A DNA stretch of 64,000 nt, taken from contig JBBART010000006.1 of the NCBI GenBank assembly GCA_040399685.1, positions 105,101 to 169,100 on the forward strand, in the 5' to 3' direction. The stretch's first letter is position 1. Each line of letters starts with the position of its first letter. Positions 50,969 to 59,309 of the stretch are shown here, piece after piece. The notes under the pieces were generated by a model that was not told where the DNA came from, made no database searches, and saw only the letters and a program-made list of their open reading frames with translations. The position numbers and the translations under genes are program-made. Source of the stretch: CAIQQQ01 sp040399685. GTDB taxonomy: Bacteria > Pseudomonadota > Alphaproteobacteria > Acetobacterales > Acetobacteraceae.

Positions 50969-51924
50969 GCTATTTTAAAACACGCGGCAGAGTGGCCGGG
51001 CGCATATTCCACCATCGCAGGCTCCACAATCCGGCATCCCGCATCACCCAATGGGCAGCGATCGGCAAAGCGGCATCCCTGCACGTGATCCAGATCCGGC
51101 ACGCCGCCGGCGATCACCGGCAGGCGGTCCATACGACGGTCCGGATCCGGCAAAGTTGCGATCAGTCCGCGCGTGTAGGGGTGCAAGGGGTTCGCGAACA
51201 ACGCATCCGCCGGCGCCTGTTCCACCACGCGGCCAGCATACATCACGATGATCTCGTGGGCGATCTCGCTGATCACAGCAAGGTTGTGGCTGATGAACTG
51301 AATCCCCATGCCAATCCGCTCCTGCAAATCCAGCATCAGATCCAGAATTTGCGCCTGAATCGTCACATCCAGCGCCGTAGTCGGCTCATCGGCCACCAGC
51401 AACGCCGGCTCACAGGCCAAAGCCATGGCGATCATGGCGCGCTGGCGCATGCCGCCAGACATCTGGTGCGGATAATTCGCCGCCCGTTCGCGCGGCGAGG
51501 CAATGCCCACCGCATCCAGCAGCCGCACGGCCTCCGCCTCGGCGCTGCCCCACGAAGCGCCTTTGTGCAGCATTAGCACTTCGGCAATCTGGGTGCCCAC
51601 GCGCATCACCGGGTTCAGCGCTGTCATCGGCTCCTGAAACACCATCGCCACGTCGCGCCCGCGCATCGTCTGCCAGTCACCGGCTGATTGGCCCAACAGT
51701 TCCCGCCCTTGCAGCCGCACCGATCCGCTGACGGCACCGGGCCCGGGCACCAGACCCATCAGCGCCAAGGCGGTCATGGATTTGCCGCAGCCGCTTTCGC
51801 CCACCACGCCCAAGGTGCGCCCCGCCTGCACGGTGTAGCCGACCCCCGCCACCACGGCGCGTTTTCCGAAATGCACGTGCAGATCAGTCACTTCAAGCAG
51901 CGGGGTTTTTATTCCGAACGCCAA
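50965..51924 (-). CDS. ABC transporter ATP-binding protein, DppD type
   Basis: 319 residues. Walker A GESGCGKSMTALALMG, Q-loop VFQEPMTALNPVMRVG, signature MSGGMRQRAMIAMAL, Walker B LLVADEPTTALD, H-loop FISHNLAVI, then the C-terminal GCRFADRCPLGDAGC cysteine segment. It overlaps the first solute-binding protein gene by 16 bases and the DppF-type gene by ATGA. Confidence 0.94.
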   Translation of the reverse strand: MAFGIKTPLLEVTDLHVHFGKRAVVAGVGYTVQAGRTLGVVGESGCGKSMTALALMGLVPGPGAVSGSVRLQGRELLGQSAGDWQTMRGRDVAMVFQEPMTALNPVMRVGTQIAEVLMLHKGASWGSAEAEAVRLLDAVGIASPRERAANYPHQMSGGMRQRAMIAMALACEPALLVADEPTTALDVTIQAQILDLMLDLQERIGMGIQFISHNLAVISEIAHEIIVMYAGRVVEQAPADALFANPLHPYTRGLIATLPDPDRRMDRLPVIAGGVPDLDHVQGCRFADRCPLGDAGCRIVEPAMVEYAPGHSAACFKIA

Positions 51925-53567
51925 TTCTCACCCCAATACACAGAAAAATCATTGTGGCCTGTGGGCCGAAAGCCCCGCAACCACTTCGGCACCGCGTGCA
52001 CCTCCACCCGGAAAAACAAGGGCAGCACCGGCAGTTCCTCGGCATAGGCCCGCTGCATCGCGGCCCACGCCACCTGCCGCTTGGTCGGGTCAAGCTCGGT
52101 TTCAACCGTCTTGATTCCCTCGTCAACGACAGCATTGCGCCAACCGGTATAGTTCGTGCCGGACCAGTTGTTTTCCGCCGACGGAATCTGATCGCTACCC
52201 AAAATCTGCCTTGGCGTGCTTTCCACCGGGAACAGCCAGGAATACAGCACAGCCCCCTCGAAACGACGCTTCTTCAGCGTCTCACCGAACAGCATCCGCG
52301 GCGCCTCGTTGCGCGTTACAGTCTCAATGCACGCGGCTTTCCACTGACTTTGGATCACCTGCTGCATCAACTCGCGCAGCTTGTTGCCGGCCGTGACACT
52401 GAACTGGATGGACAGCCGCGTGCCTTCAGCATCGCGGCAAATACCATCGGTACCCGGCTTCCACCCAGCCTCGGCCAGAAGCGCGCGGGCGCGAGCAGGA
52501 TCGTAGGGATAGCGCGGCACATCCTTGGTAAAAATATGCTCCAATGGACTGACCCAGCTATTGGCCACCGGGAATTTCCCGTCGAACAACTTGTCCGTCA
52601 TCGTCTTGCGATCGATCGCATGCAGCAAGGCACGGCGCACCCGCACATCGGACAGAATGGGGTTGTCCAGTTGCAGGTCGATATGGTCGTAGGTCAGCGC
52701 CGGCTTATAGATGTAGTTGAACCGGTTCGGCTCCGATTTGGACAGCGCAAGCGCCTGGTCCACGGTTAGCCCTATGCCCTCGCCCGGCGTCATGTCCACA
52801 TCGCCCGCCTGCAGATTGGCGAGCAGGGCCGACGTATTGTCCACCGTGCGGAACACGATCTTTTTGAAACCGGGCGTGCGACCCGACCAATACGGATTGG
52901 GCTCCAGCACCACGCTGGAGCCGGAATTGAATTCCGCCACGCGGTACGGTCCGTTCCATAGCCCCGGCGTGGTCGGTGCCCGGTTATAGACGCTGCGGTT
53001 AATGTAATCGCCAGGGCCACGCGCAGAGTTGTAGATCGGGCCTTCAATGTGTTCGGGCAACAGCGACGGGATGCGATCGAACTGGGTGCTGACCTCGTCG
53101 ATATGCATCACCGCTGTCAGATCGTCGATCACGTCCACGCTCTCCACCCGCCCCCACACGCGGGTGTTGGCAAAGCCTGATGTGGGATCACGCCCCACCT
53201 TGGCGGTGAACGCGAGATCGCGCGCCGTCACCGGCACGCCGTCGGCCCATTTGAGGTCCGGCTTCAGCTTCACCGTCACCGCCATGCCGGGCAGGCTGGC
53301 GGGACGTTCCTCGATCTGGACGAGACCGTTCTCAAGCGTCGGCAATTCGGCGCAGAACAGGCAGGTGTTGGTCCACGTCACGTCAAACGCCGTCACCGGA
53401 CGCAGCGCCAGGCCTTCGATATAGGCCTTCACCGCTTCCGGATTTACCGAAGGATGCATCTGCGTCGGAAACGACGACAGTCCGATTACCAGCGTGTCAC
53501 GGGCCGCAACTGGCCCTGATGCTGCAAGCATCAGGGCCAAAGCCGCCCACAGAAGGCGTGGTTTCAT
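51909..53567 (-). CDS. ABC transporter substrate-binding protein 1 (family 5, DppA/OppA-like)
   Basis: 552 residues with a signal peptide (LLWAALALMLAASGPVAA). A family 5 periplasmic binding protein: FPTQMHPSVNPEAVKAYIEGLALRPVT, LKPDLKWADGVPVTARDLAFT, YKPALTYDHIDLQLDNPILSDVRVRRALLHAIDR. It is a clear paralogue of the gene upstream over its whole length. The ATG at 53565-53567 overlaps that gene's stop as ATGA, which decides the start. The 2-gene tandem suggests two related ligands or different affinities for one. Confidence 0.93.
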   Translation of the reverse strand: MKPRLLWAALALMLAASGPVAARDTLVIGLSSFPTQMHPSVNPEAVKAYIEGLALRPVTAFDVTWTNTCLFCAELPTLENGLVQIEERPASLPGMAVTVKLKPDLKWADGVPVTARDLAFTAKVGRDPTSGFANTRVWGRVESVDVIDDLTAVMHIDEVSTQFDRIPSLLPEHIEGPIYNSARGPGDYINRSVYNRAPTTPGLWNGPYRVAEFNSGSSVVLEPNPYWSGRTPGFKKIVFRTVDNTSALLANLQAGDVDMTPGEGIGLTVDQALALSKSEPNRFNYIYKPALTYDHIDLQLDNPILSDVRVRRALLHAIDRKTMTDKLFDGKFPVANSWVSPLEHIFTKDVPRYPYDPARARALLAEAGWKPGTDGICRDAEGTRLSIQFSVTAGNKLRELMQQVIQSQWKAACIETVTRNEAPRMLFGETLKKRRFEGAVLYSWLFPVESTPRQILGSDQIPSAENNWSGTNYTGWRNAVVDEGIKTVETELDPTKRQVAWAAMQRAYAEELPVLPLFFRVEVHAVPKWLRGFRPTGHNDFSVYWGENWRSE

Positions 53568-55219
53568 TCGGCGCGCCAATTCTCCGACCACAGCGGGCTG
53601 TAGTCACCGTGGCCGGTGGGTGTGAAGCCTTTCAGCCATTTCGGAATCACGTATGGCTCGGCGCGGAAGAACAGCGGCAGCACGCGCATCTCGTCGGCAT
53701 ACATCTTCTGCATGTCGGCCCAAATGATTTTCTGCTGGGCCGGATCGAGCGCCTCCTCGGCGGCGGCGATGTCGGCGTCCATCTTCGGGTTATTGAAGGC
53801 GATGTAGTTGGCGCCGCCATAGTTGTTGGCCGCCGTCGGCGTTTGCGTGCTGAACAGCGTCTTGCGCGGGCCTTCGCTGACGCTGCTGGACCAGCCATAC
53901 ATCACCAGGCCGGTATAGGTCCGCTTCTTGACGGTTTCGCCGAACAAGGTGCGCGCGGGCTCGTTCTTGATCACGATATCCACGCAGGCTGCTTTCCACT
54001 GGCTCTGCAACACCTGCTGCGTCAGCTCACGCAGCTTGTTGCCGGATGTCGTGGCGAACTCGAACGACAGCCTGTCGCCCTTGGCATTGCGGCAGATGCC
54101 GTCGCTGCCCGGCTTGAAGCCCGCTTCAGCCAACAGCGCGCGCGCCTTGGCCGGCTCGTAGGAATAGGTCGCGGTGTCCTTGGTGTAGTTCGGGTTCAGC
54201 GGATTGACCCAGGTGGCCGCCACCGGCTGCTTGCCGTCGAACAGCTTCTTCACCAGCGTGTCGCGGTCAATCGACATCAGCAGCGCACGCCGCACCCGGA
54301 CATCGGCCAGGAACGGATTGTCGATCTGGAGGTCGATGTGCTCATAGGTCAGGCTGGGCTTGTAGAGATAGACGAACTGGTCGGGTGCGTCCTTCTGCAA
54401 GGCGAGCACGGTGTCGATCGTCAGGCCAACGCCCTCGCCCGGCGCCATGTCGATGTCACCTGATTTCAGGTTGGCGATCAGGGCGGAGGTGTTCTCGATG
54501 GTCTTGATCACAACATGCTTGAAGCCGGGCTTCGGGCCGGCCCAGAACGGGTTCGGCTCCATCACGATCTGTGCGCCTGACTCGTATTGGGTGATCATAT
54601 ACGGACCGTTGTAGAGGCCCTTGGTGGTCGGCGCCCGGTTGTAGGCGGTGGCCTTGATGTATTCCCCAGCCTCCTTGCCCTCGGCCGCCTTGCTTTCAAT
54701 ATGCGCCGGCAGCAGCTGGTCCCACTCGTTGTAGCCGACAACCACGCGGTCCAGATGCAGAACGGCGGTGCGGTCATCCACCACATCGATGCTTTTGGCG
54801 CGGTCCCACGGGTTGTTGTTGCTGAATCCGGATTTCGGATCAGCCCCCAGCTTCCAGGTGAACATCAGGTCCTTGGTCGTCACCGGCACACCGTCAGACC
54901 ACTTAAGATCCGGCTTCAGCGTGAACGTGACCGCCAGGCCCTTCTTGCCGCCCGGCAGGTCTTCATACTTGGCGCCGCCATTCTCGATGGTCGGCAGCGT
55001 CGTGCACAGCAGGCAGGACAGCTGCCAATCCTTGTCATAGGCCGTCATCGGCCGAATGACGAAGGCGAGGACGTAGGACTTGATGACAACCGCATCGATA
55101 TTGGGGTGCAGGCTGGGCGCGAACTGGGCCGCGCCGATCACCAGGTCGTCCTTGGCCATCGCCGGCGCGGCGAGGGCCACGACCAGACCCAACGCGGATA
55201 GGGCAGCACGAAGCTTCAT
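53564..55219 (-). CDS. ABC transporter substrate-binding protein 2 (family 5, DppA/OppA-like)
   Basis: 551 residues, signal peptide LRAALSALGLVVALAAPAMA. Family 5 features are FAPSLHPNIDAVVIKSYVLAFVIRPMT, LKPDLKWSDGVPVTTKDLMFT, YKPSLTYEHIDLQIDNPFLADVRVRRALLMSIDR. Like its partner it ends with KWLxGFxPTGHxDxSxxWxENWRxE. Both copies share SCLLC/TCLFC Cys pairs early in the mature chain, unusual in such proteins. First gene of the operon; a promoter candidate lies just upstream. I take the ATG at 55217-55219 because it opens the signal peptide. Confidence 0.93.
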   Translation of the reverse strand: MKLRAALSALGLVVALAAPAMAKDDLVIGAAQFAPSLHPNIDAVVIKSYVLAFVIRPMTAYDKDWQLSCLLCTTLPTIENGGAKYEDLPGGKKGLAVTFTLKPDLKWSDGVPVTTKDLMFTWKLGADPKSGFSNNNPWDRAKSIDVVDDRTAVLHLDRVVVGYNEWDQLLPAHIESKAAEGKEAGEYIKATAYNRAPTTKGLYNGPYMITQYESGAQIVMEPNPFWAGPKPGFKHVVIKTIENTSALIANLKSGDIDMAPGEGVGLTIDTVLALQKDAPDQFVYLYKPSLTYEHIDLQIDNPFLADVRVRRALLMSIDRDTLVKKLFDGKQPVAATWVNPLNPNYTKDTATYSYEPAKARALLAEAGFKPGSDGICRNAKGDRLSFEFATTSGNKLRELTQQVLQSQWKAACVDIVIKNEPARTLFGETVKKRTYTGLVMYGWSSSVSEGPRKTLFSTQTPTAANNYGGANYIAFNNPKMDADIAAAEEALDPAQQKIIWADMQKMYADEMRVLPLFFRAEPYVIPKWLKGFTPTGHGDYSPLWSENWRAE

Positions 55220-55252
55220 GGCGAGAGATCCTGTCAGGATGAGAATGCCGCA

Positions 55253-55282
55253 ATCAAACGGAGTGTTGCCCGATAATGTCAA
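55253..55282 (-). promoter_or_regulatory. Candidate sigma-70-type promoter of the ABC/monooxygenase operon
   Basis: On the minus strand a perfect TTGACA (55277-55282) is followed after 18 bases by TTTGAT (55253-55258), four of six matches to TATAAT. Transcription would begin about 25 bases before the binding-protein ATG. It lies in the 101-base gap to the divergent oxaloacetate-decarboxylase-like gene. Prediction only. Confidence 0.35.
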
Positions 55283-55320
55283 CGACGGCCATGGTGCAAA
55301 CCAACAACAAGGAGACGCCC

Positions 55321-56169
55321 ATGCGCTTCACTGATCAACGCGCCGCCTTCCGCGCCCTGCTCGCAGGCCCCGGATGCGTGCATCCCGCCTCGGTGTTCGA
55401 CCCGATTTCGGCGCGAATCGCCCAGGATCTCGGGTTCGAATGTGGCATCCTGGCCGGGTCCACCGCGTCTCTCGCCGTGCTTGGCGCGCCGGACATCGTG
55501 GTGCTGACCTTGACCGAGTTCGCAGACCTGATCGCCCGTATCACCCGCGCCGCACCGATTCCGTTGCTGGTGGACGCCGACCACGGCTACGGCAACGCCC
55601 ATAACGTGATGCGCACAGTGGTGGAGCTGGAACGCGCCGGCGTGGCCGCGATGACCATCGAGGACACCGAGTTGCCAACCGGCTTCGCAGCCTCCGGGCC
55701 AAGGCTGATCAGCCGCGAGGAAGGCAACGGCAAGGTTCGCGCCGCCCTCGCCGCCCGCACCGATGCAACAACCGTGATCATCGGCCGCACCTCCGCCGCA
55801 TCCATCGCGGGCCTGGACGAGGCGGTGGCCCGGGCCAGTCTTTATACGGCTGCCGGCGTGGATGCGCTGTTTTTCACCGGCATCAGCTCGCTGGATGAAA
55901 TCCAGGCGATCCGGGCGGTTTCGTCCCTGCCGATCATCCTTGGGGGCAGCAAGATCAGCGATGCAGAGGCACTGGCGGGGTTGGGCGTTCGGGTGTCGCT
56001 GCGCGGCCACCAGCCGATTCATGCGGCCTTCCAGGCGGTCTATGACACGATGCTCGCATTGCGAGACGGCAAGACACTGCCCAGCCTGCCAGATGGCGCC
56101 ATGATGGCGCGCCTGACACGGGACGCTGATTACAAGGCGGCCACGCAGCAATTCCTGGGAGGACTCTGA
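55321..56169 (+). CDS. ICL/PEP-mutase superfamily enzyme, oxaloacetate decarboxylase-like
   Basis: 282 residues. The barrel motif VDADHGYGNAHNVMRTV with Mg-binding Asp and the loop TIEDTELPTGF mark the isocitrate-lyase/PEP-mutase superfamily. Absence of the lyase KKCGH motif and the size point to the PA4872-type oxaloacetate decarboxylase group; carboxyphosphonate-type lyases are alternatives. AAGGAG stands 7 bases before the ATG at 55321 and decides the start. It is divergent from the transporter operon and could process its product. The last 40 bases overlap the ECF sigma gene. Confidence 0.82.
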   Translation: MRFTDQRAAFRALLAGPGCVHPASVFDPISARIAQDLGFECGILAGSTASLAVLGAPDIVVLTLTEFADLIARITRAAPIPLLVDADHGYGNAHNVMRTVVELERAGVAAMTIEDTELPTGFAASGPRLISREEGNGKVRAALAARTDATTVIIGRTSAASIAGLDEAVARASLYTAAGVDALFFTGISSLDEIQAIRAVSSLPIILGGSKISDAEALAGLGVRVSLRGHQPIHAAFQAVYDTMLALRDGKTLPSLPDGAMMARLTRDADYKAATQQFLGGL

Positions 56170-56873
56170 ACCGGGAAAAGCCGCGCCCACCAACGCGCCA
56201 AGCCATCTTGCTTCGGCCTGGCGGCCGGTTTGGCGATTTTCGGCGTGATTGCCATCGGTTCGCCCACCAGCGCATCGATGGCGGTTCGCACCCGGGCCCG
56301 CGCCCGATGCAGCAGCACGCGCTGGTTTTGCGATGATATGCCAAGGATCTCGCAGGCCTCCTCGGAGCTTCGATTCTCCACGTCACGCAGAATAATGGTC
56401 GCCTTCTGCGCTGCCGGAAGGCGCTCGATCGCCTCCTGCACGTGTTCCCACAGCTGGCGACCACCCAGTTGCCGCTCAGGGTCCAGCACGTCCCACAGCG
56501 CCGGTAATTCGATCCAGTGTCCATCTGCCTGAAAGTTGGAATCGGCCACCGCACGCTCCACCCCGTCCAGCCCCGGCAACGCGACGGTGCGCCCCTCGAC
56601 AGTGATGCGGGTGCGGGCGCGGTTCATGACGATGGTGAAAATCCATCCAGCCAGGCTCGACCGACCCTCAAATCGCGCCACGTTGCGAAACACCGCCAGC
56701 CAGGAATCCTGCACCACTTCCTCAGCCTGGGCGCGACTTCCAATAATGCCTTGCGCCACGCCCACCAGCGAGCCGTGATAGCGGCGGATCAGCTTGCGAT
56801 AAGCGCGCTCGTCGCCACTGCGCAGCAGGGCCAGGAAATCTGGCGCGTCAAACTCGGCGTCGCTGCCCGTCAC
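56130..56873 (-). CDS. ECF-type RNA polymerase sigma factor
   Basis: 247 residues. Region 2 is AYRKLIRRYHGSLVGVAQGIIG ... EEVVQDSWLAVFRNVARFEGRSSLAGWIFTIVMNRAR, and region 4 is IERLPAAQKATIILRDVENRSSEEACEILGISSQNQRVLLHRARARVR. No region 1 or 3, so it is ECF class. It is longer than most ECF factors because of a basic, Trp-containing tail of about 50 residues after region 4, and its stop lies inside the 3' end of the converging gene. Divergent from a small zinc protein that is probably its anti-sigma. Confidence 0.9.
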   Translation of the reverse strand: MTGSDAEFDAPDFLALLRSGDERAYRKLIRRYHGSLVGVAQGIIGSRAQAEEVVQDSWLAVFRNVARFEGRSSLAGWIFTIVMNRARTRITVEGRTVALPGLDGVERAVADSNFQADGHWIELPALWDVLDPERQLGGRQLWEHVQEAIERLPAAQKATIILRDVENRSSEEACEILGISSQNQRVLLHRARARVRTAIDALVGEPMAITPKIAKPAARPKQDGLARWWARLFPVQSPPRNCCVAAL

Positions 56874-56947
56874 CCGCGCCTCCTGCTCCAGCCATTGCTT
56901 CTAGAACATTCTTTTTTCATGTTGTCACGCCGCACGGTATGAAGAGT

Positions 56948-56959
56948 CTGTCATGACAG
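56948..56959. promoter_or_regulatory. 12-bp perfect palindrome between sigma and anti-sigma genes
   Basis: CTGTCATGACAG lies in the 119-base space between the divergent sigma and anti-sigma genes, 34 bases before the anti-sigma start. A related TTGTCAC precedes it by about 20 bases. It could be an operator or part of a self-recognised ECF promoter; there is no further support. Confidence 0.25.
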
Positions 56960-56992
56960 GGCCAAAGTCGCCCCCATGCGGAGAGCTGCCAA

Positions 56993-57244
56993 GTGTTGAT
57001 GTGCCGCGACGTGACCGAACTGACGACCGATTACCTCGAAGGCGCCCTGCCGTTGCCACGGCATCTGGGCGTGCGGCTGCATCTGGCCATTTGCAGCTTC
57101 TGTCGCCGGCATCTGAATCAGGTGCGCGAAACGGTGCGTCTGCTGCACCGCCTGCCCGCGTTGCCGATACCGCCCGCCTTGGAAGACAGGCTGGTGGCCC
57201 AGGCGGCGAATGTCACGCGGGACACTCCGCCGCCCTTGGAATAA
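56993..57244 (+). CDS. Small zinc-finger anti-sigma-like protein (zf-HC2)
   Basis: 83 residues. LMCRDVTELTTDYLEGALP is the typical start of zf-HC2/ZAS anti-sigma domains, and HLAICSFCRRHL gives the H-x3-C-x2-C zinc site. No membrane helix follows, so it would be a soluble, possibly redox-responsive regulator of the adjacent ECF factor. GTG at 56993 is preceded by GGAGAG with 7-base spacing; the ATG two codons later at 56999 is the alternative. The DUF35 gene ends one base beyond its stop on the other strand. Confidence 0.8.
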   Translation: MLMCRDVTELTTDYLEGALPLPRHLGVRLHLAICSFCRRHLNQVRETVRLLHRLPALPIPPALEDRLVAQAANVTRDTPPPLE

Positions 57245-57634
57245 TCAGCCCGCGAGCGTGAAGCACGGCACCGGCGGCCCGCCCTCGGTTTCGCGCCACG
57301 CCAGTTTCACCGCCAGGCCAATCCGCAGCGCGTCGAAATCGCACTCCACGAGGTTGGTGAGCATGGTCACCCCCTCTGCCAGCGTCACATACGCAATCGC
57401 ATACGGCTCCGGCACCCTGCGCATCACGCTGTAACTGTAGATGACGCCGTCGCCGGACGCCTCGAACGTGTCACTGGAATCCCCAAGGCAATGCGGGCAG
57501 ACGGCGCGCGGATACCAATGCGTCTTGCCGCAATCCTTGCAGCGCGGCAGCACGAACCGGCCTTCGCTGGCCGCCCTCCAAAAAGCAGCGGTCTCGGGCG
57601 TGGGTTCCGGGGCCGGAATGCGACGATCTGCCAT
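57245..57634 (-). CDS. DUF35 OB-fold protein with zinc ribbon
   Basis: 129 residues. An N-terminal amphipathic helix is followed by a rubredoxin-like zinc ribbon (LPRCKDCGKTHWYPRAVCPHC) and an OB fold (DGVIYSYSVMRR, IAYVTLAEGVTMLTNLVE). DUF35 proteins pair with thiolase-like enzymes, and in steroid catabolism such a pair forms an acyl-CoA retro-aldolase. Here the ATG at 57632-57634 shares a base with the thiolase stop (TGATG), so equal synthesis with that partner is likely. Confidence 0.88.
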   Translation of the reverse strand: MADRRIPAPEPTPETAAFWRAASEGRFVLPRCKDCGKTHWYPRAVCPHCLGDSSDTFEASGDGVIYSYSVMRRVPEPYAIAYVTLAEGVTMLTNLVECDFDALRIGLAVKLAWRETEGGPPVPCFTLAG

Positions 57635-58800
57635 CACAGGCGCTCCATAATAAGAGTGGCCGAGCCATGACGCGTGCCCAGCAATCCGCCGGTGCCATGG
57701 GCAAGCGCGAGATTGCAGTTCGGCACCTGCACCTTCGGATGCGCCTCACCGCGCAACTGCCGCACTGCCTCGATCACCTTGGTGATGCCGCCGCGATTGG
57801 CCGGGTGGTTGTTGCACAGCCCGCCGCCATCGGTGTTGAACGGCAGCTTGCCCACGCCCGAGATCAGGTTGCCGTCGGACACGAACCGCCCGCCCTGCCC
57901 CTTCTCGCAAAAGCCGATATCTTCCAGCTGCATCAACACGGTAATGGTGAAGCTGTCATAGATCGAGGCGTATTTGATGTCGGACGGCTTGACCCCCGCC
58001 TCGGCAAACGCCAGCGGGCCCGACACGCGACCGCCGGAATAGGTCAGGTCCACAGCGCCGGCCATTGTGTGCTTCACCGACTCACCAGCGCCGATCACGG
58101 CCACCAGCGGACGGGACAGCGTGCGGGCGATCTCGGGCGAGACCACCACCAACGCGCCACCGCCATCCGAAACAACGCAGCAATCCAGCCGGTGCAACGG
58201 ATCGGAGATCATCGGCGAGCCCAGAACGTCCGCCACCGTCACCACATCGCGCAGCATGGCGTGTTCGTTCCATTGCGCGTGATGCGACGCCGCCACCTTG
58301 ATCCAGGCCAGTTGCTCGGCGGTGGTGCCGTATTCATGCATGTGCCGCATGGCGCACAGCGCATAGGCGTTGACGGTGGCGATGCCGAACGGCACCTCGA
58401 ACGCGCGGTCCGGCTGGTTCGGGTTCACGCCCCGATTGGCCAGGCCTTGCGCGCCCTCGCTGCGGGTCCGCCCGGCCAGGGTGATCAGCGCCACCGAACA
58501 CTTGCCGGCAGCAATCGCCTCCGCCGCGTGCGCCACAAGCATCAGATACGAACTGCCGCCGATATCGGTGGCATCGATGTGGCGAACCTTCAGGTTCATG
58601 TATTCCACCATCGACAACGGCCCCATGCCCGGCGCATCGCCGGCACAGAAATAGCCGTCCACGTCGTCTTTGGTCAGCCCGGCATCGGCCAGCGCGCCAC
58701 GGGCGCATTCGGCGTGCAGCTGCGCCACGGATTTATCGGGCGCCTTTCGCGTCGGGTGCTCATAGGCACCCGCGATGAAGGCGCGGTTTTTTATGGTCAT
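57634..58800 (-). CDS. Thiolase-like (SCP-x/Ltp2-type) protein
   Basis: 388 residues of the SCP-x thiolase branch. FIAGAYEHPTRKAPDKSVAQLHAE, DVDGYFCAGDAPG, LSMVEYMNLKVRHIDATDIGGSSYLMLVAHAAEAI, then GGLCNNHPANRGGITKV and AHGTGGLLGTRHGSATLIMERL. At the place of the nucleophilic Cys (CSS in true thiolases) this protein has GGSS, and the second catalytic Cys (CxG) is replaced by His-containing GTRHG. Normal thiolysis is therefore doubtful; with the coupled DUF35 partner, a carbon-carbon lyase or aldolase role like Ltp2-DUF35 is more likely. Substrate unknown. Confidence 0.85.
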   Translation of the reverse strand: MTIKNRAFIAGAYEHPTRKAPDKSVAQLHAECARGALADAGLTKDDVDGYFCAGDAPGMGPLSMVEYMNLKVRHIDATDIGGSSYLMLVAHAAEAIAAGKCSVALITLAGRTRSEGAQGLANRGVNPNQPDRAFEVPFGIATVNAYALCAMRHMHEYGTTAEQLAWIKVAASHHAQWNEHAMLRDVVTVADVLGSPMISDPLHRLDCCVVSDGGGALVVVSPEIARTLSRPLVAVIGAGESVKHTMAGAVDLTYSGGRVSGPLAFAEAGVKPSDIKYASIYDSFTITVLMQLEDIGFCEKGQGGRFVSDGNLISGVGKLPFNTDGGGLCNNHPANRGGITKVIEAVRQLRGEAHPKVQVPNCNLALAHGTGGLLGTRHGSATLIMERL

Positions 58801-58859
58801 GGTGACCTCCCCTTGTCAGTGTCAAGATGGAGGAAGTTTGCAGCGCCGTGAAGCCCGGT

Positions 58860-59309
58860 TCAGCGCGTGGCGTGCGGCGCCAGCCAGCCCATATTGGCAT
58901 CCGGCTCGCAATCGGTGGATACCAGATAGGGCTTGATATCGATCAGCCTGGTGCCGGAGATGCAGTCCAGATTGCGCACCCGCAGCCTCCCCGGACCATC
59001 AAAGCCGTCGAACTGCACCACCGACAGCGCAACCGGGTTGGGGCGACACGGCGCCCGCGTGGCGAACACACCGCGCGGCGCATCTGCAAAGGCCGGCGTG
59101 ATCACCAGTTCCGTCGACGGCACATCATGCATCCAATAGAGCAGGATCAGATGCGAAAACCCCTCCAGCCCCGCCAGCCCCGGCCAAAACGCCTCATCCA
59201 CCACCGCTGTGCAGACGGGCGGTGGCTGGATCTGGCGGCCATTGCGCGGGCAATCGGCACGCGAGCCGAACGGCGTCTCCAGAATGCCGATCGGGATCAA
59301 GTTCATCAT
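58860..59309 (-). CDS. trmO: tRNA N6-methyltransferase TrmO (TsaA/YaeB)
   Basis: 149 residues. SAM-dependent enzyme that methylates t6A37 of tRNA-Thr. Family features: IPIGILETPF at the start, GLEGFSHLILLYWMH, and the strong GVFATRAPCRPNPVALSVVQ. The ATG at 59307-59309 shares a base with the stop of the upstream aminotransferase (TGATG), which I use to set the start; GTG one codon earlier and ATG one later are possible. Coupling to a transaminase is unusual. Confidence 0.9.
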   Translation of the reverse strand: MMNLIPIGILETPFGSRADCPRNGRQIQPPPVCTAVVDEAFWPGLAGLEGFSHLILLYWMHDVPSTELVITPAFADAPRGVFATRAPCRPNPVALSVVQFDGFDGPGRLRVRNLDCISGTRLIDIKPYLVSTDCEPDANMGWLAPHATR

